Below, piece by piece: positions 5,850 through 15,936 of a stretch of 64,000 nt of DNA. Below the pieces are notes generated by a model. It was not told the origin of the DNA. It ran no database searches and saw only the letters and a program-made list of their open reading frames with translations. Location of the stretch: contig NZ_CP065856.1 in assembly GCF_016065055.1 (NCBI RefSeq), positions 3,037,836 to 3,101,835 of the forward strand, in the 5' to 3' direction. Origin of the DNA: Halosimplex litoreum (GTDB lineage Archaea > Halobacteriota > Halobacteria > Halobacteriales > Haloarculaceae). How positions within the stretch are numbered: position 1 is the stretch's first letter; each line of letters starts with the position of its first letter. The position numbers and the translations under genes were made by a program.

Positions 5850-8800
5850 TCAGCCGTCGGTCGCCTCCGTCTCGGCTGGCGTCAGCGAGAGGACGACGGC
5901 GGTGCCACCGAGGTCGCTCTCCTCGAAGCGCAGGCGGCCGCCACAGGAGTCGGCGACCCAGCGGACGATCCAGAGGCCGAGCCCGCTGCCGTGTTCGAGC
6001 TGGGTGATCTCCGTCGACTCGTCGACGACGGTCCGCTCGTAGTCGGGGATGCCGGGACCGTCGTCGTCGACGCGGAGTTCGACGCGCCCCTGCCGGCGCT
6101 CGGTCTCCACGCGGACGCGGACGCGTTCGCCGCCGTACTCGACGCTGTTTTCGAGCAGTTCCGTCAGCGCGAGCTCGATCCGGCCGTCGCCGACGACCCG
6201 CGCGTCGTCCACGTCGGTCTCGATCCGGGCGTCGGCGTGGTCACCGCGGTACTCCGAGACGACGGCGTCGACCACGGACTCGACGCCGATCTCGTGGTCG
6301 CGGAGCGACCCCTCGCGCATCGTGCGGTCGAGCGAGCGAGCGCGGTCGCCCAGCGAGGCCACGTCCGAAGCGGTGTCGATGAGCGTCTCGGCCCACTCGC
6401 CGACCGTCTCGTCGTCGACCCGTCCCGCGATCATCTCCGCGTAGCCCAGCACCACGTTGAGGTCGTTGCGGAGGTTGTGCCGGAGGACGCGGTTGAGCAC
6501 CTGTAGTCGCCGCTCGCGCTCTTTCTGGTCGGTGATGTCCGTGTAGATGCCGAAGCTGTTGATCTCCTCGTCGCCGGTGTCGTAGGGGATCCCCCGGAAG
6601 AGGAAGTCGCGGTACCCGTCGGCGGTCTGCCGGCGGACCTCGCTCTGGACGGTCTCGCCCTCGGCGGCCTGTCGGTCGAGGTTGCGGCCGCTCTCGTACT
6701 CGTCGTTCGGGAGGACGAACTGGTTGAGCGACTCGCCGGTGATCGTCGCCGCGTCGTAGCCGAACACGTCGGTGAAGGCGTCGTTGACCGCGGTCACGAC
6801 GGGCTCGCCGTCGGTGTGGGTGGCCTCGACGACGGCGTCCGGGAGGTTGTCGAAGAGGTATGTGAACCGGTCGCGCTGGGTCTCCAGTCGCTGGCGGGTC
6901 TCGTTCAGTTCCGTCCGGTCGCGGACCACGCCGACGGTGCCGGCGGTCTCCTCGCCGGGGAGCGGCGACACCTCTATCTCCGCCGGGAGCGACGCGCCGT
7001 CGACCCGTTCGAAGTTCGCCTCCAGCACGCGGCTCTCGGTTCCGTCGCTCACCTCGCCGACGGCCGCGTCGAGCGGGCCGGCGTCGGCGAGCACCGCGGC
7101 GACCGGTCGGCCGACCAGGTCCGAGCGCGCGACGCCGAGCCAGGTCGCGAGCGGCTCGGTCACCAGCGAGAAGCGCCCCTCGTCGTCTGCGACGTACACC
7201 ATGTCCTGGACGTTCTCGAGGACGGTCCGGTAGCGGACGAGTTCGTCCTCGTAGGCGACGCGTTCGAGCGCGACCGCCGCGTTCGACGCGAGGATCTCGG
7301 CCAGCTCCCGTGCGCGCTCGTCGAAGGCGCCCGGTTCGGTCACACCGATGCTCACGGCCCCCTGGTCGCCCAGCGGGACGTACAGCGTCTCGACGGCGTC
7401 GCCGGGCATCTCAGACGGCGCGATCGCGACGTTCGATGGTGCGTGGCGGATCTCGCCCGACTCGAAGGCGCGCCCGGGGCCACCCTCGCCGACCGCGTAG
7501 TCCGGCCGGTCGTCGACCGCGACCGCGTCGCTGTCGGAGGCCGCGAGCGGGACGAGCCGGTCGCGCTCGGCGTCGTACAGTCGGACGACGTTCATGTCGA
7601 ACCCCAGCGTGTGCGCGACGGCGTCGACGACGATCTCGCCGACCTGCTCGACGCTGTGGGCGCCTAGCAACGCTCGCGAGGTGTCGAGTAGCTCGGCGAA
7701 TCGCTCGCGGGCCGCGCGAAGCTGGCGCTCGCGTTCCTTCCGGTCGGTGATGTCGCGGATGACGCCCGCGGTCCCGGCGAACTCGCCCTCTTCGTCGGAC
7801 AGCATCACCATGTGGTCCTCGGCGTCGATCGGCTCCCCCGACTTCGGAAACAGGTCCACGTCGAAGGTCGTCTCGACGACGTTACCGTGGATGAGGTCCC
7901 GGAGCTTGTTCTCCGCGCGCTGGACCGTCTGTTCGTCCTTGACGATCGAGGTGTGTTCGCCGAGCAGTTCCTCGCGCTCGTAGCCGGTCAGCTCGACCAG
8001 CGCGTCGTTGACCACCTCGAAACAGCCCTCGTCGTCGAGCGCGTAGACGCCGTCGTCGACCGCTTCGATGATCGACTCGTAGCGCTCGAGCTCGCGGGTC
8101 CGCTCGCGCTTGTCGGTCACGTCCCGGAGCACGCCCGCGACGCCGACCACCTCGCCGTCCTCTTCGACGGCCGTCAGGTGGTCTTCCGCCGGGAACGGCT
8201 CGCCGTCGTCGGGGACGATCGTCGTCTCGACGGTCTCGGCCGCCGTCTCGCCACGGACCACGCGACGGACCGCCGGAAAGGCCCGGTCGGCGGCTGCCTC
8301 CGTCGTGATAGTCGAGACGTGCTCGCCGATCAGCGCATCGGCGTCGCGGCCGACCATCGCCGCCAGCGACTCGTTGACGATGGCGAAGTTCCCCTCCAGA
8401 TCGATGACGTACAGCCCGTCGTTGACGGCGTCGAGCGCCGCCGCCGTCTCTTCGAGGGCCGCTCGGGAGACGGCGGCGCCCTCCCCCGCGGGCTCCGGCT
8501 CGTCGTCGGTCGTATCGGGCCCCGCTTCCAGATGCGCCCGGACGCGCTCGCTCAGCGGCTCGTCGACCGTCGTCCGCGGGACGTACTCGGTGACGCCGAG
8601 CCGCGTCGCCGCGGCGGCCAGCTCGCCGTCGGGCTCCTCGGAGGTCAGCAGGACCGGGCGGTCGTAGCCGAACTCGCGGACGCCGGCGAGCGCGTCGAGC
8701 GGGTCGACCGTCGTCTCGCCGTCCCCGGTCCCGTCGCCCTGTTCGACGACGACACAGCGCACGTCCTCCCCACCGATGGTCAACAGGGCCGCCCGCGTCG

Positions 8801-8894
8801 ACGCGGTCGGGACTACCTCCCACCCGTCGGCTTCGAGGTCGTCGACCCAGGGCGAGTCGCGATTCGGACCGACCGCCAGCACCGTCGCTCCCAT
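5850..8894 (-). CDS. Multi-sensor PAS/GAF histidine kinase
   Basis: 1014 residues from the ATG at 8894 (MGATVLAVGPNRDSPW), chosen because a TATA box lies ~27 bases upstream. Domains in order: a degenerate receiver-like domain (~1-125), PAS (~150-265), PAS (~270-385), GAF (~395-545), PAS (~555-675), PAS (~685-800), HisKA with phospho-acceptor His806 (RVLRHNLRNDL), and HATPase with N-box (ELLENSVEYGG), G1 (DDDGPGIP) and G2 (GSGLGLWIV). No transmembrane segment is evident, so it senses cytoplasmic signals such as redox, light or ligand through PAS/GAF. No response regulator is adjacent, as is common for haloarchaeal orphan kinases. Confidence 0.93.
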   Translation of the reverse strand: MGATVLAVGPNRDSPWVDDLEADGWEVVPTASTRAALLTIGGEDVRCVVVEQGDGTGDGETTVDPLDALAGVREFGYDRPVLLTSEEPDGELAAAATRLGVTEYVPRTTVDEPLSERVRAHLEAGPDTTDDEPEPAGEGAAVSRAALEETAAALDAVNDGLYVIDLEGNFAIVNESLAAMVGRDADALIGEHVSTITTEAAADRAFPAVRRVVRGETAAETVETTIVPDDGEPFPAEDHLTAVEEDGEVVGVAGVLRDVTDKRERTRELERYESIIEAVDDGVYALDDEGCFEVVNDALVELTGYEREELLGEHTSIVKDEQTVQRAENKLRDLIHGNVVETTFDVDLFPKSGEPIDAEDHMVMLSDEEGEFAGTAGVIRDITDRKERERQLRAARERFAELLDTSRALLGAHSVEQVGEIVVDAVAHTLGFDMNVVRLYDAERDRLVPLAASDSDAVAVDDRPDYAVGEGGPGRAFESGEIRHAPSNVAIAPSEMPGDAVETLYVPLGDQGAVSIGVTEPGAFDERARELAEILASNAAVALERVAYEDELVRYRTVLENVQDMVYVADDEGRFSLVTEPLATWLGVARSDLVGRPVAAVLADAGPLDAAVGEVSDGTESRVLEANFERVDGASLPAEIEVSPLPGEETAGTVGVVRDRTELNETRQRLETQRDRFTYLFDNLPDAVVEATHTDGEPVVTAVNDAFTDVFGYDAATITGESLNQFVLPNDEYESGRNLDRQAAEGETVQSEVRRQTADGYRDFLFRGIPYDTGDEEINSFGIYTDITDQKERERRLQVLNRVLRHNLRNDLNVVLGYAEMIAGRVDDETVGEWAETLIDTASDVASLGDRARSLDRTMREGSLRDHEIGVESVVDAVVSEYRGDHADARIETDVDDARVVGDGRIELALTELLENSVEYGGERVRVRVETERRQGRVELRVDDDGPGIPDYERTVVDESTEITQLEHGSGLGLWIVRWVADSCGGRLRFEESDLGGTAVVLSLTPAETEATDG

Positions 8895-8919
8895 TCGTGA
8901 CCCAAAGCAACGAAAGCCG

Positions 8920-8930
8920 CCCATATATCC
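8920..8930 (-). promoter_or_regulatory. TATA box of the histidine kinase gene
   Basis: GGATATATGG on the minus strand, centred about 30 bases before the ATG at 8894. It supports that start over the longer open frame beginning at 8924. Confidence 0.6.
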
Positions 8931-9030
8931 GCTTCCCCCCGATTATCGAAACTGAGGCGCGAGTCGCGAGCGACGGAGCCGTCCGGCCGGCCGCGCCGCG
9001 TAGAACGCAGGCGTGGGGTGCGACCGCGAC

Positions 9031-10500
9031 TCACTCCTCCAGTGCGTGCCAGGAGAGGCGCGGTTCGCGGGCGGCGCTCACCTGGTCGATCCGTCGGGCC
9101 GCCGTCCGCTCGGGGGCGGCGTCGAGCGTCGCGTCGTCCTCGGCGGCGACCGCGTCGAACGCGGCGGCCAGGTCGTCCAGCGACCCCTTCCCCTCGGCCT
9201 CGGTCGGCTCGGTCATCAGCGCCTCGTCGACGATCTCCGGCCACTTCGTCGTCGGCGGGTGGACGCCGTAATCGAGCATCCGCTTGGCCGCGTCGGCCGC
9301 GTCCTGCTCGCCCGCGCTCGCGACGAACTCGTGGTGGAACGGCCCGTAGGGAACTTCGTAGTCGATCCGACTCGCGAGATAGTTGGCGTTCAGGACGGCG
9401 CGCGCGCTGGCGTCGGCCAGCCCCGCGTCGCCCAACCGTGCGATGTAGGCGAACGCGCGCACGAGCACGAGCCAGTTGCCCGAGAAGCCGTGGACCTTGC
9501 CGATCGACCGCTCGGGCTCGTAGCGCTCGTACCCGCTGCCGTCCGCTTGCTGGCGGACGTGTGGTGTCGGGAGGAACGCGGCGAGTTCCTCGGTGACGCC
9601 GACGGGGCCGGCGCCGGGACCGCCGCCGCCGTGGGGCGTCGCGAACGTCTTGTGGACGTTGTAGTGCATCACGTCGAAGCCCATGTCGCCCGGTCGGGCC
9701 CGGCCGAGCAGGGCGTTGAGGTTCGCGCCGTCGTAGTACAGCAGGCCGCCGGCGTCGTGGACGATCTCGGCGATCTCCTCGATGTCGCGCTCGAACAGCC
9801 CGAGCGTGTTGGGGTTGGTGAGCATCAGCGCCGCGGTGTCCTCGCCCACGGCGGCCTCCAGGGCCCCGATGTCGACGCGGCCGTCCTCGGCGCTGGGGAG
9901 TTCGACCACGTCGAACCCCGCCATCGCCGCCGTCGCGAAGTTCGTCCCGTGGGCGCTATCGGGGATGACGACCTCCGTCCGGTCGTCGCCGTTGGCTTCG
10001 TGGTAGGCGGCGGCGATCCGGATGCCGGTGAACTCCCCCGCGGCGCCCGCGGGCGGCTGGAGCGTCACCGCGTCCATCCCGCCGATCCGGCCGAGGTAGC
10101 CCTGGAGTTCGGCCTGTAGCTCCAGCGTGCCCTGGACGCTCGTCGCCGAGCGGTCGGGGTGGACCGCCGCCGCGGGCAGCGCCGCAACCCGCTCGGTGAA
10201 CTTGGGGTTGTACTTCATCGTACACGACCCCAGCGGGAACGGCCCGCTGTCGACCCCGTAGTTCATCCCCGAGAGTCTCGTGTAGTGGCGAGCGAGCTCG
10301 GGCTCGGACAGATCCGGCAGCTCCAGCGAGTCGCGCGTCAGGTCGTCGGGCAGCGGCGCGTCGTCGCCGACCGCGACCTCGGTCGAGTCCTTCTCGGCCA
10401 GCAGCGGTTCGTACTGGCCGTCGTCGGTCCAGCGGGCCTGGTCGTAGCGCGTCCCCGCCTCTGGGGCGTGGTCGTCGGTGGCGTCGCGGTCCTCGCTCAT
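9031..10500 (-). CDS. gcvPB: Glycine dehydrogenase (decarboxylating) subunit 2
   Basis: 489 residues from the ATG at 10500 (MSEDRDATDDHAPE). This is the PLP-bearing half of the P-protein of the glycine cleavage system. The cofactor lysine lies in NVHKTFATPHGGGGPG, preceded by the family's YYDGANLNALLG. With subunit 1 it decarboxylates glycine and passes the aminomethyl group to lipoylated GcvH. It follows gcvPA with a single base between stop and start, so the two are one operon and probably made in equal amounts. GcvT and GcvH are not in this window. Confidence 0.96.
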   Translation of the reverse strand: MSEDRDATDDHAPEAGTRYDQARWTDDGQYEPLLAEKDSTEVAVGDDAPLPDDLTRDSLELPDLSEPELARHYTRLSGMNYGVDSGPFPLGSCTMKYNPKFTERVAALPAAAVHPDRSATSVQGTLELQAELQGYLGRIGGMDAVTLQPPAGAAGEFTGIRIAAAYHEANGDDRTEVVIPDSAHGTNFATAAMAGFDVVELPSAEDGRVDIGALEAAVGEDTAALMLTNPNTLGLFERDIEEIAEIVHDAGGLLYYDGANLNALLGRARPGDMGFDVMHYNVHKTFATPHGGGGPGAGPVGVTEELAAFLPTPHVRQQADGSGYERYEPERSIGKVHGFSGNWLVLVRAFAYIARLGDAGLADASARAVLNANYLASRIDYEVPYGPFHHEFVASAGEQDAADAAKRMLDYGVHPPTTKWPEIVDEALMTEPTEAEGKGSLDDLAAAFDAVAAEDDATLDAAPERTAARRIDQVSAAREPRLSWHALEE

Positions 10501-10501
10501 C

Positions 10502-11833
10502 TCAGGCCACCTCCGCCATCGCGTCGACGAACCGGTCGATCGCCGGTTCGTTCGCATCGGTCACGCAGACCTGGATCCGGTGTTCGCCGACGACGTGGAC
10601 GGCGAACCCCTCCGATTCGAGGTCGCTCGCTACCGCCGCGGCCGGCTGGTCGGTGTGGGCCTGGAACTCGCGGAAGTGGTGGCGGTCGTTCACCGGCGCC
10701 TGCAGGCCCGATACTTCGTCCAGTCGGGTGGCCAGGTCCCGGGCGAGGCTCACGCAGTCCTCGGCGAGACCCACCAGGCCGTCGGGACCCAGCGTCGCGA
10801 CGTGGACCGCGGTCCGCAGCGCCATCAGCGCCTGGTTCGTGCAGATGTTGCTCGTCGCTCGTTCCTTCCTGATGTGCTGTTCGCGGGTCTGTAGCGTCAG
10901 CGTGAACGCTCGCCGGTCCGTGGCGTCCGAACCGATCCCCACGAGCCGGCCGGGGACCTGCCGGAGGTACTCCGCCCGGGTGGCGAAGAGTCCGGTGCCC
11001 ATGCCGTAGGCGGTGCCGGCACCCAGGGCGCTCGCCTCGCCGACGACTACGTCGGCACCCACGTCCGCGGGCCGCTCAAGCAGCGCGAGCGCGACCGGGT
11101 CCGACCCCAGAACGAACAGCGCGTCGTGGTCGTCTGCGAGCTCGCCCACCGCACCGAGGTCGGGCTCGATGGCGCCGCAGACCGTCGGGGTCTCGGCGTA
11201 CACCATCGCGGCGTCGTCGTCGAGCGCGTCGGCCAGCCCGTCGACGTCGACGGTCCCCTCGGCGGTCGGGTAGGTCTCGACCGAGAGGTCGGGGCCGTCG
11301 GCGTAGGCCGCGAGCACTTCGCGTTTGCCCTCGCGTAACTGGTCGGGCACCAGGATTCGCTCGCCCGACACCGACCGGACCCGCTGAGAGAGCGTCGCGG
11401 CCTCGCCCAGCGCCGTCGCGGCGTCGTACATCGAGCAGTTGGCCACCCCGAGGCCCGTCAGTTCCACGAGCATCGACTGGTACTCGAAGAGCGCTTGAAG
11501 GAAGCCCTGGGCGACCTCGGGCTGGTACTGCGTGTAGGAGGTGAGAAACTCCTGGCGGCTCGCCAGGTCGTCGACCAGCGCCGGGACGTAGTGGTCGTAG
11601 TGGCCCCGGCCCATGAACTCCGTTAGCTCGTCGTTGCGTCCCAGCGTTCGTTCGACCAGCCGCCGCGCGTCGCGCTCGCTGCGCGGTTCGACGCCGAGCT
11701 CGCCGTCGAAGCGGACCGAATCGGGGATGTCGAACAGGTCTTCGACACCCTCGACGCCGATCGCGTCGAGCATCGCCGCGGTGTCGTCGGTGTCGCCTGG
11801 CGCGTACGGGCTCCCGCGCCTCTGTCGTGTCAT
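10502..11833 (-). CDS. gcvPA: Glycine dehydrogenase (decarboxylating) subunit 1
   Basis: 443 residues. The N-terminal [21 protein letters not shown] and the [27 protein letters not shown] block are typical of GcvPA. Inside are [12 protein letters not shown] and the [34 protein letters not shown]-type region. It is the non-PLP half of the split archaeal P-protein and pairs with gcvPB directly downstream. The ATG at 11833 is preceded by a palindromic region (11847-11890) that may be regulatory. Confidence 0.96.
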   Translation of the reverse strand: MTRQRRGSPYAPGDTDDTAAMLDAIGVEGVEDLFDIPDSVRFDGELGVEPRSERDARRLVERTLGRNDELTEFMGRGHYDHYVPALVDDLASRQEFLTSYTQYQPEVAQGFLQALFEYQSMLVELTGLGVANCSMYDAATALGEAATLSQRVRSVSGERILVPDQLREGKREVLAAYADGPDLSVETYPTAEGTVDVDGLADALDDDAAMVYAETPTVCGAIEPDLGAVGELADDHDALFVLGSDPVALALLERPADVGADVVVGEASALGAGTAYGMGTGLFATRAEYLRQVPGRLVGIGSDATDRRAFTLTLQTREQHIRKERATSNICTNQALMALRTAVHVATLGPDGLVGLAEDCVSLARDLATRLDEVSGLQAPVNDRHHFREFQAHTDQPAAAVASDLESEGFAVHVVGEHRIQVCVTDANEPAIDRFVDAMAEVA

Positions 11834-11846
11834 GCGTGTCCCTCGC

Positions 11847-11890
11847 GTGTCATAGTAGACTCCCGTCGGGAGATAGCGATACTATCGGAC
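11847..11890. promoter_or_regulatory. Palindromic promoter region of gcvPA-gcvPB
   Basis: CTCCCGTCGGGAG (11860-11872) is an inverted repeat about 30 bases before the gcvPA start, flanked by ATAGTA on one side and TACTAT-like sequence (GATACTATCGG) on the other, which are themselves complementary. The nested symmetry could be an operator for glycine-responsive control, but no regulator is adjacent. Confidence 0.4.
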
Positions 11891-11966
11891 GCTCGCACAT
11901 GAGCCTCCCGTTTCGGCCGCTCGGTGGGTGGCGTCGACCCGCTGGAGACGGGCGCTGACCCGCCGC

Positions 11967-12923
11967 TCAGTACTCGCTCCGGTACCACGAGAGCGTTCGG
12001 TCCAGCGCCTCGGCGTGAGGCGTCGGCTCCGACGCGAAGGCGTCGGCGAACTTCTCGTGGCTGACGACGAAGGGCTCGGCGCGCTGGTAGCGGGTCTCCC
12101 GGAGTTCCCCGACCTCCGAGACGGCCAGCCCGAGCAGGCGCGCCAGCCACGCGGGCGTGGCCCGGACCGACGGGTCCGTCCCCGCGACCTCGCCGGCCAG
12201 CGCGACGAACTCCCGCGTGGTGAGCGTCTCGGCGTTCGGGACGTGCCACACCTCGCCGAGCGCCCGCTCGCTGGCACCCAGGGTCACGAGCGCTCGCGCG
12301 AAGTCGGGGACGTAGGTGTAGGTGTGTGGCTGGTCGGGGTCCCCGAGGTAGTTCACCGTCCCGCCGTCGAGGATCTCGGGACAGAACCGTTCACCGGCGA
12401 TCGAGGCGGTGACACCCGGGCCGTAGAAGTCGCTGGCGCGCCCGATCGTCGCCCGGACCCGCCCCGACTCGTGGGCGTCCAGTACTGTGTCGGCCATCTC
12501 GGCCCGCGTCCGGCCCTTCTCCCCCGTCGCGGCCGCGGGCAGGTCCTCGGTGAGCGGCCCCTCTGTCGGTCCGTACGCGTAGCAGTTGTCGGCCATCACG
12601 AACCGGGCGTCTGCGTCCGCCGCGCCGTCGAGTGCTCCCTCTAGCAGCGGCGGGAACTGGTTCGGCCACTCCGCGTAAGGAGGGTTGAGACAGAAATACA
12701 CGACTGTCGCCCCCTCGCAGACTTCGCGAGCGACTTCGGGATCGGACACGTCGCCAGCGACGGCGTCGACGTCCCCGGCGATCCCGTCGGGCGCGGTTCC
12801 CGACCGGTTGACTACCCGCACGTCGGCGCCCCGTTCGAGGAGCGTCCGCGCGACCGGCACCCCGACCTGCCCCGTCCCGAGGACGACGTGGGTCCCCGTC
12901 GCGAGGTCCCCGTCGGTTACCAT
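11967..12923 (-). CDS. NAD(P)-dependent epimerase/dehydratase (extended SDR-like)
   Basis: 318 residues. The Rossmann motif GTGQVGVPVARTLLERGADV lies near the N-terminus, with DVSDPEVAREVCEG following and a mid-protein YAYGPTEGPL that holds the tyrosine equivalent of the catalytic YxxxK region, although the lysine is not clearly in place. ADNCYAYGPTEGP and ATIGRASDFYGPG match the NAD-dependent epimerase family. It probably acts on a sugar nucleotide or related carbonyl compound; the substrate is unknown. It is transcribed in the same direction as the gcvPA/PB operon downstream (133 bp away). Confidence 0.85.
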   Translation of the reverse strand: MVTDGDLATGTHVVLGTGQVGVPVARTLLERGADVRVVNRSGTAPDGIAGDVDAVAGDVSDPEVAREVCEGATVVYFCLNPPYAEWPNQFPPLLEGALDGAADADARFVMADNCYAYGPTEGPLTEDLPAAATGEKGRTRAEMADTVLDAHESGRVRATIGRASDFYGPGVTASIAGERFCPEILDGGTVNYLGDPDQPHTYTYVPDFARALVTLGASERALGEVWHVPNAETLTTREFVALAGEVAGTDPSVRATPAWLARLLGLAVSEVGELRETRYQRAEPFVVSHEKFADAFASEPTPHAEALDRTLSWYRSEY

Positions 12924-13091
12924 CCGCCTCCCTCCCAGCCGCCGCTCGCTCCGGCCCGATACCCTTCCCTACCGCTCGCGGCCGGCACGACCATCGTCGC
13001 AGTGACAGTCTCGACGCGAACGTATCACTCTTCGTGCCGTTTCCACGGGAATTTGCGATCGGTCGGATCGGAATCGCCGGATTGGGGCGGG

Positions 13092-14363
13092 CTACGACTG
13101 CAGTCGCTCCAGCGCCTCGATGCACTCGATCAGCGCGCGGCCGTTGTGGTAGGCGCCCTTGTACATCGCGCCCTTGCGGCCCACGGGTTCCAGGTCCTCG
13201 GTCACGCCGGAGTGCCACTCGCCGACCTCGCGGTCGACGTGGTACTCGTCGACGAAGTCGTAGGTCTCGGCGAACACTTCGGCGTAGCGGTCGTCGCCGG
13301 TCAACTCGTACATCCGCAGGGCGCTGGTCAGCGCCTCGGCCTGGACCCACCAGGCCTTGATCCGGCTCGTGGCGGGCTCCTCGAAGGGACCGTAGAAGTA
13401 CAAGCCGCCGTCGTCGTCGTCGTAGCCGTATTCGAGCGAGTAGTCCCACAGCGTCTCGTAGAGGTCGCGGTAGTAGCCCAGCGGGTGGTCCAGCGCGGCG
13501 GCGGCGTCCATCGTCAGCCAGACGTTCTCGACGTCGTGGCCGTAGGAGACGATCCGGTAGTTCTCGTCGTCCAGCAGCGGCTGCCAGTCGGGCGCGTACT
13601 TGTCGGTACAGGCGCCGAGCTTCTTGCGGACGACGGTGTTGGTGTTGATCGTCAACAGCTCCGAGAGGCGTTTCCCGGCCAGATCGTGGCCGGTGGCCTC
13701 GTAGAAGGTCGTAAAGGCCTCCATCAGGTGGAGGTGGGTGTTCATCAGCTTCGTCGTGGGGTCGAGTTCGGCGTCGACGTCCTCCTTGGGTGACCAGTCC
13801 GGCTCGATGTTGTCGAGGTAGGTGCCCCCGTCGGTGACCGGCGTCCAGTCGGGTTCGAAGTACTCGACGTAGCCGCCGTGTTCGGCGTCGTAGGCGTGCT
13901 CTTCGAAGCGCTCGAACAGGTCGACTGCGGCCTCGCGGGCGGCCTCGTCGTCGCTGGCGCGATAGTACTCGGCGAGACCGTAGAGGACGAACGACTGGCC
14001 GTACATGTGCTTGTTCGGCTCGACGAGTTCGCCGTCGCGTTCGACCTGCCAGTAGTAGCCGCCGTGGTCGTCGTCGCGCATCTCGGAGACGAGGAAGTCG
14101 AACCCACGCTCGGCGGCGTCGAGCAGTTCGTCGCCGTAGCCGGCGCGGTAGAGCCGCGCGGAGAACCAGAGCATCCGGGCCTGGGTGACGACCATCTTGC
14201 GGTCGTCGCCGGCGAACTCGCCCTCGGCGTCGTAGCTGGTGAGAAAGCCGCCGTGTTCGGTGTCGACGGCGCGGGGATACCAGAAGTCGATCACCGTCTC
14301 GCGGAGGTTCTCCCGGAGTCGGGGCAGATACGCCTCGGCGAGGTCGGCGGGGTCGCGTGTCAT
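13092..14363 (-). CDS. AGE-family epimerase/isomerase (N-acylglucosamine 2-epimerase fold)
   Basis: 423 residues from the ATG at 14363 (MTRDPADLAEAYLPRLRENL). The (alpha/alpha)6 barrel pattern is clear: DTEHGGFLTSYD, QARMLWFSARLYRAG, FLVSEMRDDDHGGYYWQ, LMNTHLHLMEAFTTFYEAT, SYGHDVENVWL and AWWVQAEALTSALRMYELT are conserved positions in cellobiose 2-epimerase/AGE proteins, including the His of HDVE and the tryptophans that line the pocket. It should interconvert a sugar and its 2-epimer (for example glucose/mannose units). It is divergent from the hydroxyacid dehydrogenase gene at 14509. Confidence 0.88.
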   Translation of the reverse strand: MTRDPADLAEAYLPRLRENLRETVIDFWYPRAVDTEHGGFLTSYDAEGEFAGDDRKMVVTQARMLWFSARLYRAGYGDELLDAAERGFDFLVSEMRDDDHGGYYWQVERDGELVEPNKHMYGQSFVLYGLAEYYRASDDEAAREAAVDLFERFEEHAYDAEHGGYVEYFEPDWTPVTDGGTYLDNIEPDWSPKEDVDAELDPTTKLMNTHLHLMEAFTTFYEATGHDLAGKRLSELLTINTNTVVRKKLGACTDKYAPDWQPLLDDENYRIVSYGHDVENVWLTMDAAAALDHPLGYYRDLYETLWDYSLEYGYDDDDGGLYFYGPFEEPATSRIKAWWVQAEALTSALRMYELTGDDRYAEVFAETYDFVDEYHVDREVGEWHSGVTEDLEPVGRKGAMYKGAYHNGRALIECIEALERLQS

Positions 14364-14508
14364 GATCCCGGATTCACTCGGCCGGTACTTGAACGCTCTC
14401 AAGGCGGAAGCGAGCGCGGGTGCTACCGGGATCGACGACGACCACGGCCGGCCCCACCGAGCGGGAACGGGCGATGCCCTTTATTCCGTCCTGGTCCCGT
14501 GTTCCGGT

Positions 14509-15471
14509 ATGGACGTTGTCGCGAGTGACGACCCGATGATCGACGCCGAACTGCTGGTCGAGCGACTGGACGGGAGCGCGACCGTCACCGTCGCCGAGAC
14601 CGGAACCGAGGAGGCGGTTCGCGAGGCCGCGAGCGACGCCGACGCGCTGGTCACCGACGTGTCGACGCCGGTGACCGCCGACGTGCTCGAGGCGTGTGCA
14701 GACCTGCGGATCGTCGCGCGGGCAGGGGTCGGTATCGACACGATCGACGTGGCCGCCGCGGCCGAGCACGACGTGATCGTGACGAACGTTCCCGAGTACT
14801 GCACCGAGGAGGTGGCGACCCACACCGTAGCGCTGTTGCTCGCCTCGCTCCGCTCGCTGGGGCGCTACGACCGCGACGTGAAGGCCGGCGGCTGGGACTG
14901 GCGGGTCGGCGGCGAGATCCACCGCCTCTCGGGCCTCACCCTCGGGTTCGTCTCCTACGGCCCCATCGCCCGGCGGATCCGCCAGTTGGTCGAGGGGTTC
15001 GGCGTCGATCCCGTCGCCTACGACCCGTACGTCGACGCCGAGGAGATGGCCGTCGACGGGGTGGAGAAGGTCGACTTCGCGGAGCTGCTCGACCGGACGG
15101 ACCTCCTCTCGGTGAACGCGCCGCTGACCGACGAGACTCGTGACATGGTCGACGCCGCCGCGTTCGAACGGCTGGCCGACCACGCCGTCGTCGCCAACAC
15201 CGGCCGCGGCGGCGTCGTCGACGAGGTCGCGCTAGCCGACGCGCTCGAAGCGGGCGAGATTTCTGCCGCGGGACTGGACGTGTTCGACGAGGAGCCGCCC
15301 GAGGAGTCGCCGCTGTTCGAGCGCGACGACGCGATTTTGGCACCGCACGCCGCCTGGTACTCCGAAGAGGCCCGCGCGGACCTCCACGAGACGGTCGCGG
15401 CGAACGTCCGGGCGGCGCTGGCGGGCGAGCGGCCGCCCGACCAGATCGACCCCGACCTAGACTGGGTCTGA
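14509..15471 (+). CDS. D-2-hydroxyacid dehydrogenase, C-terminal-binding-protein subgroup
   Basis: 320 residues from the ATG at 14509, about 25 bases after TTTATTCC. The N-terminal half has VARAGVGIDTIDVAAAAEHDVIVTNVPEYC and TEEVATHTVALLLASLRSLGRYD. The NAD-binding motif is modified to LTLGFVSYGPIARRI, lacking the last glycine of GxGxxG. The catalytic residues are in NTGRGGVVDE (Arg), FDEEPPEESP (Glu) and APHAAWYSEEA (His). It is an NAD-dependent 2-hydroxyacid/2-oxoacid oxidoreductase in the phosphoglycerate dehydrogenase superfamily with unknown substrate. Confidence 0.92.
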   Translation: MDVVASDDPMIDAELLVERLDGSATVTVAETGTEEAVREAASDADALVTDVSTPVTADVLEACADLRIVARAGVGIDTIDVAAAAEHDVIVTNVPEYCTEEVATHTVALLLASLRSLGRYDRDVKAGGWDWRVGGEIHRLSGLTLGFVSYGPIARRIRQLVEGFGVDPVAYDPYVDAEEMAVDGVEKVDFAELLDRTDLLSVNAPLTDETRDMVDAAAFERLADHAVVANTGRGGVVDEVALADALEAGEISAAGLDVFDEEPPEESPLFERDDAILAPHAAWYSEEARADLHETVAANVRAALAGERPPDQIDPDLDWV

Positions 15472-15538
15472 GCGCCGGACCGTCGAAGGTCCGATCCCCG
15501 ACGGCGAGCGCCGAGGTGGCCGCTCGCCGGCGAGCGAC

Positions 15539-15883
15539 CTACCCGTCGACCTCGATCCGCGTGCCGGGCCTGTCGCCGTCGTCGGTGACCGGAAGCCGTA
15601 CCGTCAGCACGTCGTCGCGGTAGGTCGCCGAGATGTCGTCGCGGTCGACCCGCTGCGGGACCGAGACGTGGCGGTTGAACACGCGGGTCTCGCCCGCTTC
15701 GGCCCGGTGTTCAGCCGTGACGTGGAGCCGACCGTCGTGCCAGCGCAGGTCGACGTCGGCGCGGTCGTAGCCCGGCAGGTCGACGTACACCTCGTAGGCG
15801 CCCTCGTCTTTGAACAGTTCGACCTCGTGGTCCGGGTGGTGTGTCACGAGTTGCCTCCACTCGAACCGACGGGACCGAACCAT
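15539..15883 (-). CDS. Hsp20/alpha-crystallin family small heat shock protein
   Basis: 114 residues, short for the family. The alpha-crystallin domain spans about residues 20-108: YEVYVDLPGYDRADVDLRW, LHVTAEHRAE, FNRHVSVPQRVDRDDISATYRDDVLTVRLPV are characteristic, and RIEV at the C-terminus resembles the IxI/V tail motif. It should form oligomers that hold unfolded proteins in the cytoplasm. The start at 15883 diverges from the TetR gene at 15993, and the two TetR-type palindromes lie in the shared 109-bp region, so joint regulation is possible. Confidence 0.9.
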   Translation of the reverse strand: MVRSRRFEWRQLVTHHPDHEVELFKDEGAYEVYVDLPGYDRADVDLRWHDGRLHVTAEHRAEAGETRVFNRHVSVPQRVDRDDISATYRDDVLTVRLPVTDDGDRPGTRIEVDG

Positions 15884-15936
15884 TTCAACCGTCGCGACGA
15901 TTCCCGGCGCGCGGGAGTGACCGTGGGACGCGTTGA

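Noticed and set aside
5991-8900. Several long frames on the plus strand opposite the histidine kinase
   Set aside because: They are GC-rich antisense shadows; their translations are Arg/Val repetitive and the kinase frame has a complete domain set.
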